From: Pseudozobellia thermophila
GTDB taxonomy: Bacteria; Bacteroidota; Bacteroidia; Flavobacteriales; Flavobacteriaceae
DNA length: 64,000 bases
Direction of reading: 5' to 3'
NCBI RefSeq assembly: GCF_900141855.1
Contig: NZ_FQYU01000002.1
Span: 1-64,000 of the forward strand
Of this stretch, positions 52,146 to 61,885 are shown in pieces; the stretch's first letter is position 1; every line of letters starts with the position of its first letter. The notes below the pieces were generated by a model. The model did no database searches and was not told where the DNA came from. It was given only the letters and a program-made list of their open reading frames with translations. The position numbers and the translations under genes were made by a program.

Positions 52146-52487
52146 ATGAATAAAGCATCCTTAATCGAAAACATAAGCTATCAAGACAACCAAAGCCCTA
52201 CGGTGACGGTCTTACTTAAAACTCCCAGTACCAAGGAACTCAGGATCGTCATGAAGAAGGGACAATTTATGAAGGAGCATAAGGCCCCCTACCCCATAGT
52301 CATAGAACTGTTTGAAGGGGAAGTCGACTTCGGCATCGAAGGCGGGAAACAACTTCTTAAACGGGGCGATATGGTCGCACTGGAAGCCAATGTACCCCAT
52401 GACCTGGATTGTATTTCGAATTGTATCGTACGCCTGTCCATTTCGGTACTTGATACAATAGAACGCGTTAATAAAGTTTCCCAATAA
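52146..52487 (+). CDS. Small cupin-domain protein upstream of norB
   Basis: A 113-residue single-cupin protein without signal peptide. MKEHKAPYPIVIELFEGEVDFGI is the first motif (His and Glu ligand places) and LKRGDMVALEANVPHDLDC the second. Such small cupins near nitrogen-oxide genes are often of unknown task; metal-linked sensing or stress repair is possible. It is co-transcribed with the nitric oxide reductase gene 10 bases downstream, under the palindromic promoter at 51.8 kb. Confidence 0.82.
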   Translation: MNKASLIENISYQDNQSPTVTVLLKTPSTKELRIVMKKGQFMKEHKAPYPIVIELFEGEVDFGIEGGKQLLKRGDMVALEANVPHDLDCISNCIVRLSISVLDTIERVNKVSQ

Positions 52488-52497
52488 AATTTACACG

Positions 52498-54726
52498 ATG
52501 AAAAAAGTTTGGATTGCATTTGCCAGTGTGGTAATACTCTCGTTTATAGTGCTTATATGGGTAGGAACGGAAGTCTATCAAAAACAACCTCCCATACCGG
52601 AGTTGGTACGGGTAAAAGGTACGGGAGAGATCGTATATACAAAGGAGGACATTCAAGTCGGACAAAATGTTTGGGAGTCCATCGGCGGGATGGAAGTTGG
52701 ATCCATTTGGGGACACGGTAGTTATGTCGCCCCCGATTGGACGGCCGATTGGATACACAAAGAGGCGGTATTTTTGCTGGAATACTGGTCCGAAACCGAT
52801 TTTAACCAAGCCTATAACAGCTTGGATGTCGAGAACAAGGCGGCCATTAAGGCCCGTTTGATCAAAGATATCAAGACCAACACCTTTGATAAGACCAACA
52901 ATACCCTGACCATATCGAAGGAGCGGTGGGCGGCCATTAAGGCCAATGTGGAGCATTATACCTCTATCTTCTCCGAAGGAAAGGAAGAGTATGCCATCCC
53001 GAAAGGGGCCTTGACCGATCCGGTAAAATTGGAGCAATTGAACGCCTTTTTGTTCTGGACCTCCTGGGCGGCAAGTACCAACCGGCCGGGTAAGGATTAC
53101 ACCTATACCTCCAACTGGCCGCACGAACCCTTGATCGACAACCTTATTACCAAGGGCTCCCTGGTCTGGTCGGGGCTGTCCATTGTACTATTGCTCCTGT
53201 TCATCGGTATTCTTACCTACTACTATTTAAGAAACCATGAAAAAGGGGAGATCATCACCAAGCCCGACAGTGACCCCTTGACGGGAATGAAGATGTTTCC
53301 GTCGCAAAAGGCGGTACTCAAGTACTTTATCGTGGTATCGCTCTTGATCGGCCTACAGGTGCTTCTGGGAATCTTAACCGTGCATTATACGGTAGAGGGA
53401 CAGGCCTTCTTCGGTTTTGACCTGGCCAATTACCTGCCCTATTCGATTACCCGTACCTGGCATACCCAATTGGCGGTGTTCTGGATTGCGGCTACCTGGT
53501 TGGCGACAGGACTGTTTTTGGCCCCGATGATCTCGGGCAAGGAAATGAAATACCAGGTATTCGGTATCAATTTTCTCTTCATCGCCTTACTTGTCATTGT
53601 TTTGGGGTCTATGCTGGGCGAATGGCTCGGGGTACACCAATTCCTGAACCTGACCACCAACTTCTTTTTTGGCCACCAAGGCTACGAATACATGGACCTT
53701 GGGCGCTTTTGGCAAATATTCTTGGGGATAGGACTGGTGCTTTGGGTCATTATGGTAAGTAGGCATATTGTATATGCCATCCGTAAGAACGACGCCTCAA
53801 AACATTTGTTGATCATACTCTTGCTTTCGGTAATGGCCATAGGTATGTTCTTTTTTTCCGGACTTATGTATGGGGAGAACAGCAGCCTACCGGTGATCAA
53901 CTACTGGAGATGGTGGTTGGTCCACCTTTGGGTAGAAGGATTCTTTGAGGTCTTTGCTACGGTGGTTATCGCCTTTATCTTTTCTAAAATGAAGATCATC
54001 TCGGCCAAAACGGCGGGTCGGGTGTCCGTAGCCTCGGCTTCCATTTTCTTGGCGGGAGGTATTATCGGTACCCTACATCACCTCTATTATTCGGGTACGC
54101 CTATTCAGGCCATTGCCCTGGGCGCGACCTTTAGTGCGCTCGAGGTGGTTCCCCTAACCCTAATGGGATTTGAAATACGGGAAAACTGGAACATTCTAAA
54201 AAGCAGGTCTTGGATGCAAAAATACAAATGGCCCATATTCTTCTTTATCGCCGTGGCCTTTTGGAACTTTATCGGGGCCGGTGTTTTCGGCTTCCTTATC
54301 AACCCGCCGATTGCCCTGTACTATATCCAAGGGCTGAATACGACGGCCGTACACGCCCATACCGCCTTGTTCGGCGTATACGGTATGTTGGGCATGGGCT
54401 TCATCTTGATCTGCCTGCGGTTTTATTCCGACCGGGCCTGGGAAAGCAAAAAACTGACCCGCGCCTTCTGGCTCCTCAATATTGGATTGGTGGCCATGGT
54501 GCTTTTTAGCCTGCTTCCCGTAGGGATCATTCAGGCCTACACATCGATAACCGAGGGCTATTCCTTCGCCCGCGATTCGGAATTGTTGTACTCACCGACC
54601 GTACAGACCTTGAAATGGTTACGAATGATCGGCGATATTATTTTCTCCGGGGGTATATTCTATTTCTGTTGGTTTACCATCTCTGAAACCCTATACAGCT
54701 TTAGAAGGAAATTGAAAAGCGAATAA
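52498..54726 (+). CDS. norB: Quinol-dependent nitric oxide reductase (qNOR)
   Basis: A 742-residue membrane enzyme. It reduces two NO to N2O with electrons from quinol. The N-terminal extension after the first helix (VWESIGGMEVGSIWGHGSYVAPDWTADWIHKE) is the qNOR-specific, cytochrome-c-like fold without haem. The rest is the haem-copper oxidase-type core with 12 or more helices. Haem and FeB His and Glu residues fit HTQLAVFWIAATW, HLWVEGFFEVFATV, LHHLYYSGTP and HAHTALFGVYGM. The length is typical. It is downstream of a small cupin gene in one operon and followed by a strong terminator. It suggests NO detoxification or partial denitrification; no other denitrification genes are seen here. Confidence 0.95.
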   Translation: MKKVWIAFASVVILSFIVLIWVGTEVYQKQPPIPELVRVKGTGEIVYTKEDIQVGQNVWESIGGMEVGSIWGHGSYVAPDWTADWIHKEAVFLLEYWSETDFNQAYNSLDVENKAAIKARLIKDIKTNTFDKTNNTLTISKERWAAIKANVEHYTSIFSEGKEEYAIPKGALTDPVKLEQLNAFLFWTSWAASTNRPGKDYTYTSNWPHEPLIDNLITKGSLVWSGLSIVLLLLFIGILTYYYLRNHEKGEIITKPDSDPLTGMKMFPSQKAVLKYFIVVSLLIGLQVLLGILTVHYTVEGQAFFGFDLANYLPYSITRTWHTQLAVFWIAATWLATGLFLAPMISGKEMKYQVFGINFLFIALLVIVLGSMLGEWLGVHQFLNLTTNFFFGHQGYEYMDLGRFWQIFLGIGLVLWVIMVSRHIVYAIRKNDASKHLLIILLLSVMAIGMFFFSGLMYGENSSLPVINYWRWWLVHLWVEGFFEVFATVVIAFIFSKMKIISAKTAGRVSVASASIFLAGGIIGTLHHLYYSGTPIQAIALGATFSALEVVPLTLMGFEIRENWNILKSRSWMQKYKWPIFFFIAVAFWNFIGAGVFGFLINPPIALYYIQGLNTTAVHAHTALFGVYGMLGMGFILICLRFYSDRAWESKKLTRAFWLLNIGLVAMVLFSLLPVGIIQAYTSITEGYSFARDSELLYSPTVQTLKWLRMIGDIIFSGGIFYFCWFTISETLYSFRRKLKSE

Positions 54727-54765
54727 GTAGCCCCCCTATGCTATGGTAGGTGTCCCAAAAAAGAA

Positions 54766-54800
54766 GCAGAAGGTCTTATCGGCCTTCTGCTTTTGTTTTT
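54766..54800 (+). terminator. Rho-independent terminator of the nor operon
   Basis: GCAGAAGG (54766-54773) pairs with CCTTCTGC (54783-54790), followed by TTTTGTTTTT. Confidence 0.88.
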
Positions 54801-54826
54801 GCATGTCTTCGGTGGGCCCAAAAGGC

Positions 54827-56308
54827 TTAATCGACCTTGATGATCTGTTCGGTGACCACCTTTCGACTGCTCATGTCGTGAACCGATACCACGTAGACTC
54901 CTGAGGAAAGTTGGCCCATATCGAGTTCGTATACGGTCTTGTCGGTAGTAAGGGTCCTCACCAGTTTTCCGGCCATATCGTTTATTTGAATATGCGATCT
55001 ATCCGGCAGTCCCTCAATATAGAGCATACCCGAGGTCGGGTTCGGGTACATGGTAAGTTCCAAAGTGCCGATGGGTGTATTGTCGGTAAGCACTTCCCCA
55101 TTTACATTGTACACCGCAATAACCGGTGGTCGTGCATAAACCCCTTGTTCGGTATCTCCACTCTGTATCGATAAATACAAATTTCCGGTAGCGGAATCGA
55201 AACTTCCTCCCCCGATTTTTTTGGAGCCGTTGGCCTGAAAGGGGGTATTAAAGAAACCGTGGTCGTAGGGCCTTACCTCATGGGGCTCCAAACTTCCGTT
55301 TTTGACCGCTACCAGGTCGTTCACGTCCCAAAGCCAATAATATTGGTAATTGTCATCGGCTTCCGGGGTGCAATAGCCCCCGCATAGGTTGCCGTTGTCT
55401 TGGACACATTTATAACAAACGCCGCTTTCATGACCGCCACTGCTTCCGATGGTCAGATAGGTCCGCGTACCGGGAACGATAAAACCGTAGGTAGCCCTCG
55501 ACAGGTGCGTCCAGATATCATTGGTCCCCGATTCGTTGCCCAAGTCCTCGTGCAAGGGATGGGAGAGGTTAAAGTCCAATAAGGCCGTAGTCTCGATGGC
55601 GTCGGTGGCGTTCAGGGCCTCGTTCATCCCAAAGGCAAAGGCCGAAGGGCCGACACTGCATCGAGATATAATGGGGATTCCACTCGAGTGGCCCGTAATA
55701 TGCGAGCCCCCAAGGGTTTCTTGCCAAGCTTCGGGGATGGGCGATATCCAGCCCGAGGTATGTGCGGCACCGCCGTCAAACCGAAAATAGCCACTGACCT
55801 GGGAGTTTTCAATGTCACTGGCATTATTTATAATCAGGGTACTCAAGGTATTGTCGGCCGGGGCGTCGTAATACTCGAAGGCATTGACGATCAGTTTGGG
55901 CTGTCCACCGTGGTTGACGTAATAGAGCCCCCCTACCCTGTCCAATTTTTCAGGGTTTCCGTCCGCCGCCCTGTCCAATACCTGACTGAAGACCTGTATG
56001 GGACTTTCTACCATGTTAAGCTCCGATAATTGCTCGCTTTTTACAATATCGGGAATGGCATATTCGGCTATGGCCTGCTGATGGGTGTGGCCCACGATGA
56101 ACAGGGAATGGTTCTCGTAATTGTAGGCAATGGGCCCTTGTGAATAATTGACATCGGAGACACCGTTCTGACTCGCCCTTATACGAAAACCTCCCTCATA
56201 GGTGAGCTGTGATATATCGAACAAGGGAAGGGCCTCGGGACTTTGGGCCGCTATTGGGTAAAGGAATGTACTTGCTATAAGCACCAAAAAAAAACATGCA
56301 CTTTTCAT
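54827..56308 (-). CDS. Secreted protein with type IX secretion sorting domain
   Basis: A 493-residue protein with a signal peptide (FFLVLIASTFLYPIAAQS). The last 80 residues are a T9SS type A sorting domain: LTMYPNPTSGMLYIEG, INDMAGKLVRTL, LSSGVYVVSV and a final EQIIKVD. The main part (about 25-400) is not a family that I can name; it has propeller-like strands and a Cys-rich loop (CYKCVQDNGNLCGGYCTP). It would pass the outer membrane by the gliding-motility-linked type IX machinery and be attached to or released from the surface. Confidence 0.88.
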   Translation of the reverse strand: MKSACFFLVLIASTFLYPIAAQSPEALPLFDISQLTYEGGFRIRASQNGVSDVNYSQGPIAYNYENHSLFIVGHTHQQAIAEYAIPDIVKSEQLSELNMVESPIQVFSQVLDRAADGNPEKLDRVGGLYYVNHGGQPKLIVNAFEYYDAPADNTLSTLIINNASDIENSQVSGYFRFDGGAAHTSGWISPIPEAWQETLGGSHITGHSSGIPIISRCSVGPSAFAFGMNEALNATDAIETTALLDFNLSHPLHEDLGNESGTNDIWTHLSRATYGFIVPGTRTYLTIGSSGGHESGVCYKCVQDNGNLCGGYCTPEADDNYQYYWLWDVNDLVAVKNGSLEPHEVRPYDHGFFNTPFQANGSKKIGGGSFDSATGNLYLSIQSGDTEQGVYARPPVIAVYNVNGEVLTDNTPIGTLELTMYPNPTSGMLYIEGLPDRSHIQINDMAGKLVRTLTTDKTVYELDMGQLSSGVYVVSVHDMSSRKVVTEQIIKVD

Positions 56309-56645
56309 CTTTTTTAATGGTTTTGAAAAAAAGATTAAAAAAATTTTAAAAAAAAAGAGGTCAAACGAGACGACTAGTTAACTAACGTAAGCAAGGATGG
56401 AATGTTGTGTTTTTTGAACCTTGTCAGAATCCTCGGAGCAACAACAATAAACAGGGCGAACCCATCCGGAAATTATTGTGCCCCCCTCGTGCGCTACCCT
56501 ATCGGGCCTTCAAAAAAGCGTGCAAAAAAAGCTACATGCGGGTAGGTTTTTATGGCGGTACGGGTTCGGATAACTCCCCGGGGCAACATCCACTCCCTTG
56601 GAGTACTCCGTACATTCTTAAAAACCCCAAAATAATTAGTACAAT
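56309..56645. other. Divergent promoter region
   Basis: About 340 bases between the type IX cargo gene and the propeller lipoprotein gene, with an A-rich leader (56330-56360). No gene is visible. Confidence 0.45.
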
Positions 56646-57998
56646 ATGAAAAATTTAAAAATTTATTTAGCAATTTTCTGTTTTGGCTGGACACTTACGT
56701 CCTGTACCAGCGACAATTTCCCGATAATCAAGGAAGATAACGGGGAAGAAACGACAGATACCGGAGGGGAGGAAAACAATGAAGGGGAAGACACCACCGA
56801 AGAAGATACAAATGAGGAAGATGGGTCCACGACCGTCGACATAGCAACCGAGCTTACCGCCAACGACCTCGAGCCGCACCCTATGCAGGATGTGCCTAGG
56901 CCCGGATACTTGGAGACCATAGTAGACCCCTCTTTCGGTACGGTGATCAGAAGAATTACCGATGCCGGTGATGGCGGGGTCATAAAACCGATGTACAGTA
57001 CCATTCAGGCGTGGAACGCCGATGAGAGCCGAATGATCTTGTACGATCAGACCAACGGCGTTCACCAACTGTTGGACGGCATGGACTATACCTTTATCCG
57101 AAACCTTGACGACGTGGCTCCCGACGACATAGAGCAGTTGTTCTGGGATTTTAACGACCCCGATATACTTTACTACCTCGATCGGTCGACCGACGACTTT
57201 ATCAAGTATTCCGTATCGTCCCGCAACAAGGAGGTTATGGTGAACTTAAGGGAAATTTCCGGTTGTACGGGAAGCATCAGCATGGGCAACGACGTTCAAA
57301 TGATGTCTTGGGATTCCGATGCCATTGGTTTCCGATGTGATAACGACAAAACCTTTTCCTATAAATTTTCAACACAAAAGCTCACCGCCCTTGACGTTGA
57401 CGATGTCAACTACGTGGCCACCATGCCCGCCCCCAGTGGCAATTTGTTTTACCACAACGTATCGTCGTACGGCACGGACGGAAAATTGGTTGCCAGGCTT
57501 AACAAGCAAAAAATGGAACATTCCTGTTTGGGCAAGATGGCCAACGGAACCGATGCCGATTTTTCCGTAACCTTTGGCGAGGGCCCCAATGGGGGATGCC
57601 TAGGCAACATTATCGCCTATGACCTGAATACGGGGGATTGTTTGCCCGTTATTTCCCAAGAACTGGGATACGACTACCCCAAGAGCGGCACCCATATCTC
57701 TGCCGTTGCCCATAAAAACCCGGGATGGATCGCCGCTTCGATGATGGGCTATGAGCAAGACGGACAAAAGCTTTTGGACCAAGAGTTGGTGATCGCACGA
57801 GTTGAGCCCGGAAACGTGGAAGTATACCGTATCGGCCACCACAGGGCAGACGAGGACGAATTCGATTACTGGGGAGAGCCCCATGCCGTCATCAGTCCGA
57901 CCGGAACACGAGTGCTTTTTGGTTCGGACTGGAGCGGTGAAGACGATGGAAAATCGGTAGAGTCTTACGTGGTCGAGCTTCCTTCCTTTAATAAGTAA
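56646..57998 (+). CDS. Beta-propeller lipoprotein
   Basis: A 450-residue protein. The lipobox is TSCT, followed by an acidic Glu/Asp/Thr linker (residues 30-65). The rest resembles PD40/WD40-like propellers in the manner of oligogalacturonate lyases: FGTVIRRITDAGDGG, WNADESRMILYDQTNG, LFWDFNDPDILYYLDR, AHKNPGWIAASMMGY, AVISPTGTRVLFGSDWSG. No lyase residues can be assigned with safety. It may bind or cut a surface polysaccharide. It is a single gene with a strong terminator. Confidence 0.72.
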   Translation: MKNLKIYLAIFCFGWTLTSCTSDNFPIIKEDNGEETTDTGGEENNEGEDTTEEDTNEEDGSTTVDIATELTANDLEPHPMQDVPRPGYLETIVDPSFGTVIRRITDAGDGGVIKPMYSTIQAWNADESRMILYDQTNGVHQLLDGMDYTFIRNLDDVAPDDIEQLFWDFNDPDILYYLDRSTDDFIKYSVSSRNKEVMVNLREISGCTGSISMGNDVQMMSWDSDAIGFRCDNDKTFSYKFSTQKLTALDVDDVNYVATMPAPSGNLFYHNVSSYGTDGKLVARLNKQKMEHSCLGKMANGTDADFSVTFGEGPNGGCLGNIIAYDLNTGDCLPVISQELGYDYPKSGTHISAVAHKNPGWIAASMMGYEQDGQKLLDQELVIARVEPGNVEVYRIGHHRADEDEFDYWGEPHAVISPTGTRVLFGSDWSGEDDGKSVESYVVELPSFNK

Positions 57999-58099
57999 AA
58001 TGCCAAATCCTAAAAAGGAAAATGGTTTCTTGCGAGACCATTTTCTTAATTGTACATAGCGAAAACATTTTGTTTGTGTAATGCCCTTAGGCTTTCAAA

Positions 58100-58131
58100 G
58101 GCCCATCGACCTATAGCGATGGGCCTTTTTT
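58100..58131 (+). terminator. Rho-independent terminator
   Basis: GGCCCATCG (58100-58108) pairs with CGATGGGCC (58117-58125), followed by six Ts. An A-rich stretch on the other side may let it also serve the minus-strand gene. Confidence 0.88.
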
Positions 58132-58171
58132 GGACCCATACCGGTCTTCTCGACCACAAAATAAAAACACG

Positions 58172-58432
58172 CTAATTCAAATACTTGTCTACCGCCGTGG
58201 CCCTTTCCGCCATATGGCCTTTCAATTCGTTGATTGCGGCCTGAAAATTAGCACCGGGGCTCAAGCAGGAGTTGTCCGAATAGTCCTCCCCATAGACTTT
58301 GCCGTCGTCGCCAAGTACGGTTTCATTATTTTCCCCGTCAGTAGTCGTACTGGTTAAAATATTCCCGTCCGAACAGGAAGGGGTAAAGACCAAATACATG
58401 GCCAATACCATAAAGAGGTATACTTTTTTCAT
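58172..58432 (-). CDS. Small lipoprotein, function unknown
   Basis: About 86 residues from MKKVYLFMV (58432). The lipobox region is FTPSC. After an Asn/Thr-rich linker the protein has one further Cys (SDNSCLSPG) and a short helix at the end (FQAAINELKGHMAERATAV). No family recognised. It stands alone, and convergent with the propeller lipoprotein gene. Confidence 0.65.
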   Translation of the reverse strand: MKKVYLFMVLAMYLVFTPSCSDGNILTSTTTDGENNETVLGDDGKVYGEDYSDNSCLSPGANFQAAINELKGHMAERATAVDKYLN

Positions 58433-58441
58433 TCCAAACAT

Positions 58442-58827
58442 TGATTGAATGATGTAAGGTTATGGGGCAAAATTGTGGATAAAAAGGGAAGCCGTTTTTA
58501 AGGGTCAGCGATCGGCCCCTTGTTTTCTGTGAACAGGGAGAATCGATTCGTAAAGTAAATTCGCCAACCGGGCCTTTTAGGCTTAAACGCTTTGGAAGGA
58601 GACGATAAGGGTATTGTAGCAAGCCTTGGCAACCATCAAAATCCCCTTCCTCCTATGGGCAGGTACGGAAGGAGGTTAAAGGGGTGGGCTCTGGGAAGCA
58701 TCAGGCCTATATAGGAAAAGGCATTTCGGTTAAACGCCCGCACTCCCCCACATTGGTTTTGCGGCCCCTGCTTGCCTGTGTCGAAACGCCTTGGCCAACA
58801 TTAGGCAAACATAAAGCAATTGTTCGG
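58442..58827. other. Intergenic stretch
   Basis: About 390 bases without a gene. Only scattered short symmetries around 58640-58680 are visible; nothing can be named. Confidence 0.4.
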
Positions 58828-59673
58828 TTAGGCGTGCAGGGCCAGTACGGGCACGTCCTTATAGAACCCCAGTTGGCCCAAGGTTCGCTTGCCTAGGCCC
58901 ATCAATTGCCAGAACGAGGGCTTTTTGTCGATATAGCTGATCATTCCGCTCTGCCTTATTTTGACAAAGCAGCTGAGCGCTGTCGCCATCTTTACATTGT
59001 GAAGTACGTTAAAGCGATAATCGACATGCTTAAGGTATTTGCGCAGCAACATCTTGTTCTTGATCTGCTTGGGGCTCAATAGGCTGTGGTCTTCAAAGCT
59101 GAGAACCTGAATGCTCGCCCCGCTTATTCGGGCGATTTCGGCGAGGTGCTTTATCTGTTCTACCTTAAAGTCGCTGTCGAAGTTGGTCGCCAAAACAATT
59201 TCTTCCGGATGTTGGAAGGTTGCGGCCTTCGGTACCACCAAGACCGGACAATCGCGGATGCTCTCGATAACGGAAAGGGTATTTTTGCCGTATCGCCCCT
59301 CAGACCTGTCGGTCATGCCCTTGGCCCCCATGACGATCAAATCGATTTTTATCTCATCGGTAAGTTTTTTGATGGTGGCGACAAAAGGGGTTGAACGGGA
59401 AAGGACGTAAAAATGATGGAGGGGATTGTCGTTCTCGAAGGTCAGGCGTACCATGATATCGCCCAATCCCGTTTTAGACCTTTTCTCCGCCAATCTGTCG
59501 AAGGAGTGGTCGGGATCTAAAAGGGTATGGGTGTCGATAACATGGGTGTCAATGGTATACGTGTTCAGTATATAAAAATCACATTGCTCTTTGCCATAGA
59601 GTTTAATGGCATACTGGATGGCGTTCCATGAGTTCTTCGAAAAATCGGTGGGCAATAGAATGTTTTTTTTCAT
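58828..59673 (-). CDS. Tandem universal stress protein (two UspA domains)
   Basis: A 281-residue cytoplasmic protein with two UspA folds. The first begins NILLPTDFSKNSWNAIQYAIKLYG and has the ATP-loop text VMGAKGMTDRSEGRYGKNTLSVI. The second (from EEIVLATNFDSDFKVEQIKHL) is less complete and lacks the glycine loop, so only the first should bind nucleotide. It is the last gene of a minus-strand row with a small acidic protein and a GreA-like factor, 8 bases behind the former. It is probably part of an energy or redox stress response. Confidence 0.9.
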   Translation of the reverse strand: MKKNILLPTDFSKNSWNAIQYAIKLYGKEQCDFYILNTYTIDTHVIDTHTLLDPDHSFDRLAEKRSKTGLGDIMVRLTFENDNPLHHFYVLSRSTPFVATIKKLTDEIKIDLIVMGAKGMTDRSEGRYGKNTLSVIESIRDCPVLVVPKAATFQHPEEIVLATNFDSDFKVEQIKHLAEIARISGASIQVLSFEDHSLLSPKQIKNKMLLRKYLKHVDYRFNVLHNVKMATALSCFVKIRQSGMISYIDKKPSFWQLMGLGKRTLGQLGFYKDVPVLALHA

Positions 59674-59681
59674 GTCGTTTG

Positions 59682-60083
59682 TTATTGGGTTCCTCGTTTG
59701 GTGCGCAATAGAATTTTCTTGAACACCTTTGTTTTCAGGATGCGGTACCCCTTGATATGGTCGAGGTAGAGATTCCTGTTCTTTTCATGATTGTGTAGGT
59801 AGTAGGCATCGCAGGCCGTGGTGTCGCATTCGGCGGCATTTCGGATGGTAGCCTCGTAACGGTACAAGGCCCCCAATTTCAACTGGTTTTCACGGCGTAT
59901 CATTTGAAGCTGTTGGTACAGGTCAAGGCCATAGGGCACAAGGTCGTATAGCTGCAACAGGTATTCGACCTCTTCGTTCACATGCTCGAGGTCGTCGGTC
60001 CAGCCACGTACCTCCAATTTATCCTTTTTCAGCATTATCTTACTGTCGGACTCATGGCTATAAAAGGGTTTTGTCGCATTCAT
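59682..60083 (-). CDS. Uncharacterised helical protein in the stress cluster
   Basis: About 133 residues from MNATKPFYSHESDSK (60083). I chose this start because its ATG overlaps the stop of the GreA-like gene (ATGA), while the longer start at 60167 lies within it. The protein is helical and charged (LEHVNEEVEYLLQLYDLV, YQQLQMIRRENQLKLGALYRYEA), with one Cys pair (ECDTTACDAYY) and a basic end (KKILLRTKRG). It looks four-helix-like. No family is recognised. It is translationally coupled to its upstream neighbour and 8 bases before the stress-protein gene. Confidence 0.7.
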   Translation of the reverse strand: MNATKPFYSHESDSKIMLKKDKLEVRGWTDDLEHVNEEVEYLLQLYDLVPYGLDLYQQLQMIRRENQLKLGALYRYEATIRNAAECDTTACDAYYLHNHEKNRNLYLDHIKGYRILKTKVFKKILLRTKRGTQ

Positions 60084-60499
60084 AACACCATGTTTAAATT
60101 GATCGGGGCACCTTCCTGTTCTACTTTTTCGATGGTCATCGTCTGTTCGCCCGCAGGGAACTTCCACGTGATGGAATCGCCTTCCGCATAACCGATTACG
60201 GCGGCGCCCATGGGCGTCAAAATCGAAATCTTGTCATTTTTCACATCGCCATGGTTGGGCATCACCAACTGGAACTTTTTTTTCCAACCGTTTTGCGCTG
60301 CGATGGTTACGGTACTGTTAAAACGGATGACATCCTTTGGCATATCGGCCTCATCGCAAACCGACGCCAATTCCAGTTCGCCCGACAGTTTCTTTATCGA
60401 TTCGCCCAGCGTATCGTCTTTGTAGTACTTGGACAAGTTCATAAAGCGCTTGAGTAATACAAACTCTCTTTTTTCTATTATCAATTTTTCGTATTTCAT
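60080..60499 (-). CDS. GreA/GreB-family (Rnk-like) factor
   Basis: A 139-residue protein. The C-terminal domain is the FKBP-like part of GreA (VTIAAQNGWKKKFQLVMPNHGDVKNDKISILTPMGAAVIGYAEGDSITWKFPAG). The N-terminal coiled coil is short, as in Rnk, and lacks the acidic tip needed for transcript cleavage. It probably binds RNA polymerase without GreA activity. It starts a three-gene unit with the helical protein and the universal stress protein. A stem-loop separates it from the glutamate dehydrogenase gene. Confidence 0.85.
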   Translation of the reverse strand: MKYEKLIIEKREFVLLKRFMNLSKYYKDDTLGESIKKLSGELELASVCDEADMPKDVIRFNSTVTIAAQNGWKKKFQLVMPNHGDVKNDKISILTPMGAAVIGYAEGDSITWKFPAGEQTMTIEKVEQEGAPINLNMVL

Positions 60500-60518
60500 C
60501 TGTATTTTTTTAAAACAA

Positions 60519-60564
60519 GGACGAGACCGCTATTGCGGGGGGCTACCCAATTGCAGCCTCGTCC
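60519..60564 (-). terminator. Stem-loop between gdh and the GreA-like gene
   Basis: Plus-strand GGACGAG (60519-60525) pairs with CTCGTCC (60558-60564). On the minus strand the stem is followed by TTGTTTT, so it can end the dehydrogenase transcript, perhaps in part. Confidence 0.55.
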
Positions 60565-60587
60565 CATTTTTTAATTTCAAATTTCCA

Positions 60588-61880
60588 TCATGGGAATATG
60601 CCCCGTTGTACATAGGCCTGTTCCAGCCTTTCGATCGCTATGATAAAGGCTGCCGTACGCATATCCACATTTCTATTCTTGGCGGTATCCACAACGCTGG
60701 TAAAGGACTCCTTCAGTTTCTTTTCCAATTTGGCCATTACCTCGTCGAGTTGCCATATCTCCCCATTCCGGTTCTGTAACCACTCGAAATAACTGCCTAT
60801 TACCCCTCCGGAATTGCACAGGATGTCGGGTATGATATCGACGCCCTTTTTAAGCAGGATTTCTTCGGCCTCGACATCGGTGGGACCGTTGGCCCCCTCG
60901 GCAATCAGATAGGCCTTTATCTTTTTGGCATTTTTGGCGGTTATCTGGTTGCCCAGCGCGGCAGGGACGATAATGTCGCAATCCAAACCGAAGAAATCCC
61001 CGTTTTCCAAGGAATTGGCGCCTGAAAAGCCATTTATGTTCCTGTTGTTGGCCTCGGAATACGCCCAAAGCTGTTCGGCCGAAATGCCGTTTTCGTTATA
61101 GATACTACCTGAGGCATCTTGGACGGCCGTAAGAATGGCTCCTTCCTTCTCCAAAAAATGGGAGGCCCAATACCCTACGTTTCCGAAACCCTGAACGATA
61201 AACTTTTTGTCCTTCAAATCGACCTTCTTTTGCTCTGCCCAAAACTTGATGGTCAAAAATACCCCGTAGCCCGTAGCGCGGTCCCGGCCCTCAGAGCCTC
61301 CGGCCCCGATAGGCTTACCGGTTACCACATGCATATTGGTCGAACGTTCGGTAGGCGACTTGGTCGACATATAGGTATCCAATATCCACGCCATGGTCTG
61401 GGCATTGGTGTTGACATCCGGGGCGGGAATATCGAGTTCGGGACCGATGTTGTCGCCCAAGGCATAGGTAAAGCGTCGGGTTATCCGTTCGAGCTCCGCC
61501 TGCGAATACTTTTTAGGGTCCAATTGGATGCCTCCCTTGGCGCCACCATAGGGCAACCGGGCCAACGAGGTCTTCCAGGTCATCCACATGGCCAAGGCGC
61601 GTGCGGCATCGATATCGACGGTAGGGTGGTAACGGAGTCCCCCCTTATAAGGCCCTAGGGAATTGTTGTGCTGAACCCGGTAGCCGGTAAACACCTCTAC
61701 CTCCCCATTGTCCATGCGAACCGGAAAGTGGACGACCAACTCGTTGTTGGTCACCTCCAAAATCTTGCGAATATTGGGGTTCAGGTCGATGATGTCGGCC
61801 GCATTGTCGAACTGGCGCATGACGTTGTTCAACATCCCCTGTTTTAGGTTGTTCTTCTTTTTTTGTGTTTTTGCAATCAT
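60588..61880 (-). CDS. gdhA: Glutamate dehydrogenase (Glu/Leu/Phe/Val dehydrogenase family)
   Basis: A 430-residue cytoplasmic enzyme that converts glutamate and 2-oxoglutarate. The catalytic Lys region is seen in GPYKGGLRYHP and PYGGAKGGIQLDP, and the cofactor-binding Rossmann loop in VQGFGNVGYWAS. LDIPAPDVNTNAQTMAWILD and ILCNSGGVIGSYFEW are the other conserved blocks. The length fits the NAD-type hexameric class. It is preceded by a Cys-rich mini-protein gene (5-base gap) on the same strand. Confidence 0.95.
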   Translation of the reverse strand: MIAKTQKKKNNLKQGMLNNVMRQFDNAADIIDLNPNIRKILEVTNNELVVHFPVRMDNGEVEVFTGYRVQHNNSLGPYKGGLRYHPTVDIDAARALAMWMTWKTSLARLPYGGAKGGIQLDPKKYSQAELERITRRFTYALGDNIGPELDIPAPDVNTNAQTMAWILDTYMSTKSPTERSTNMHVVTGKPIGAGGSEGRDRATGYGVFLTIKFWAEQKKVDLKDKKFIVQGFGNVGYWASHFLEKEGAILTAVQDASGSIYNENGISAEQLWAYSEANNRNINGFSGANSLENGDFFGLDCDIIVPAALGNQITAKNAKKIKAYLIAEGANGPTDVEAEEILLKKGVDIIPDILCNSGGVIGSYFEWLQNRNGEIWQLDEVMAKLEKKLKESFTSVVDTAKNRNVDMRTAAFIIAIERLEQAYVQRGIFP

Positions 61881-61885
61881 TATGT

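Noticed and set aside
52468-53124. 218-residue open frame on the minus strand opposite norB
   Set aside because: Shadow of the norB N-terminal coding region; Gly/Ile/Arg-rich text without any family signature.
61119-61658. 179-residue open frame on + strand opposite gdhA
   Set aside because: It lies wholly antisense to a well-conserved enzyme; the protein has no domain character and results from the codon bias of gdhA.
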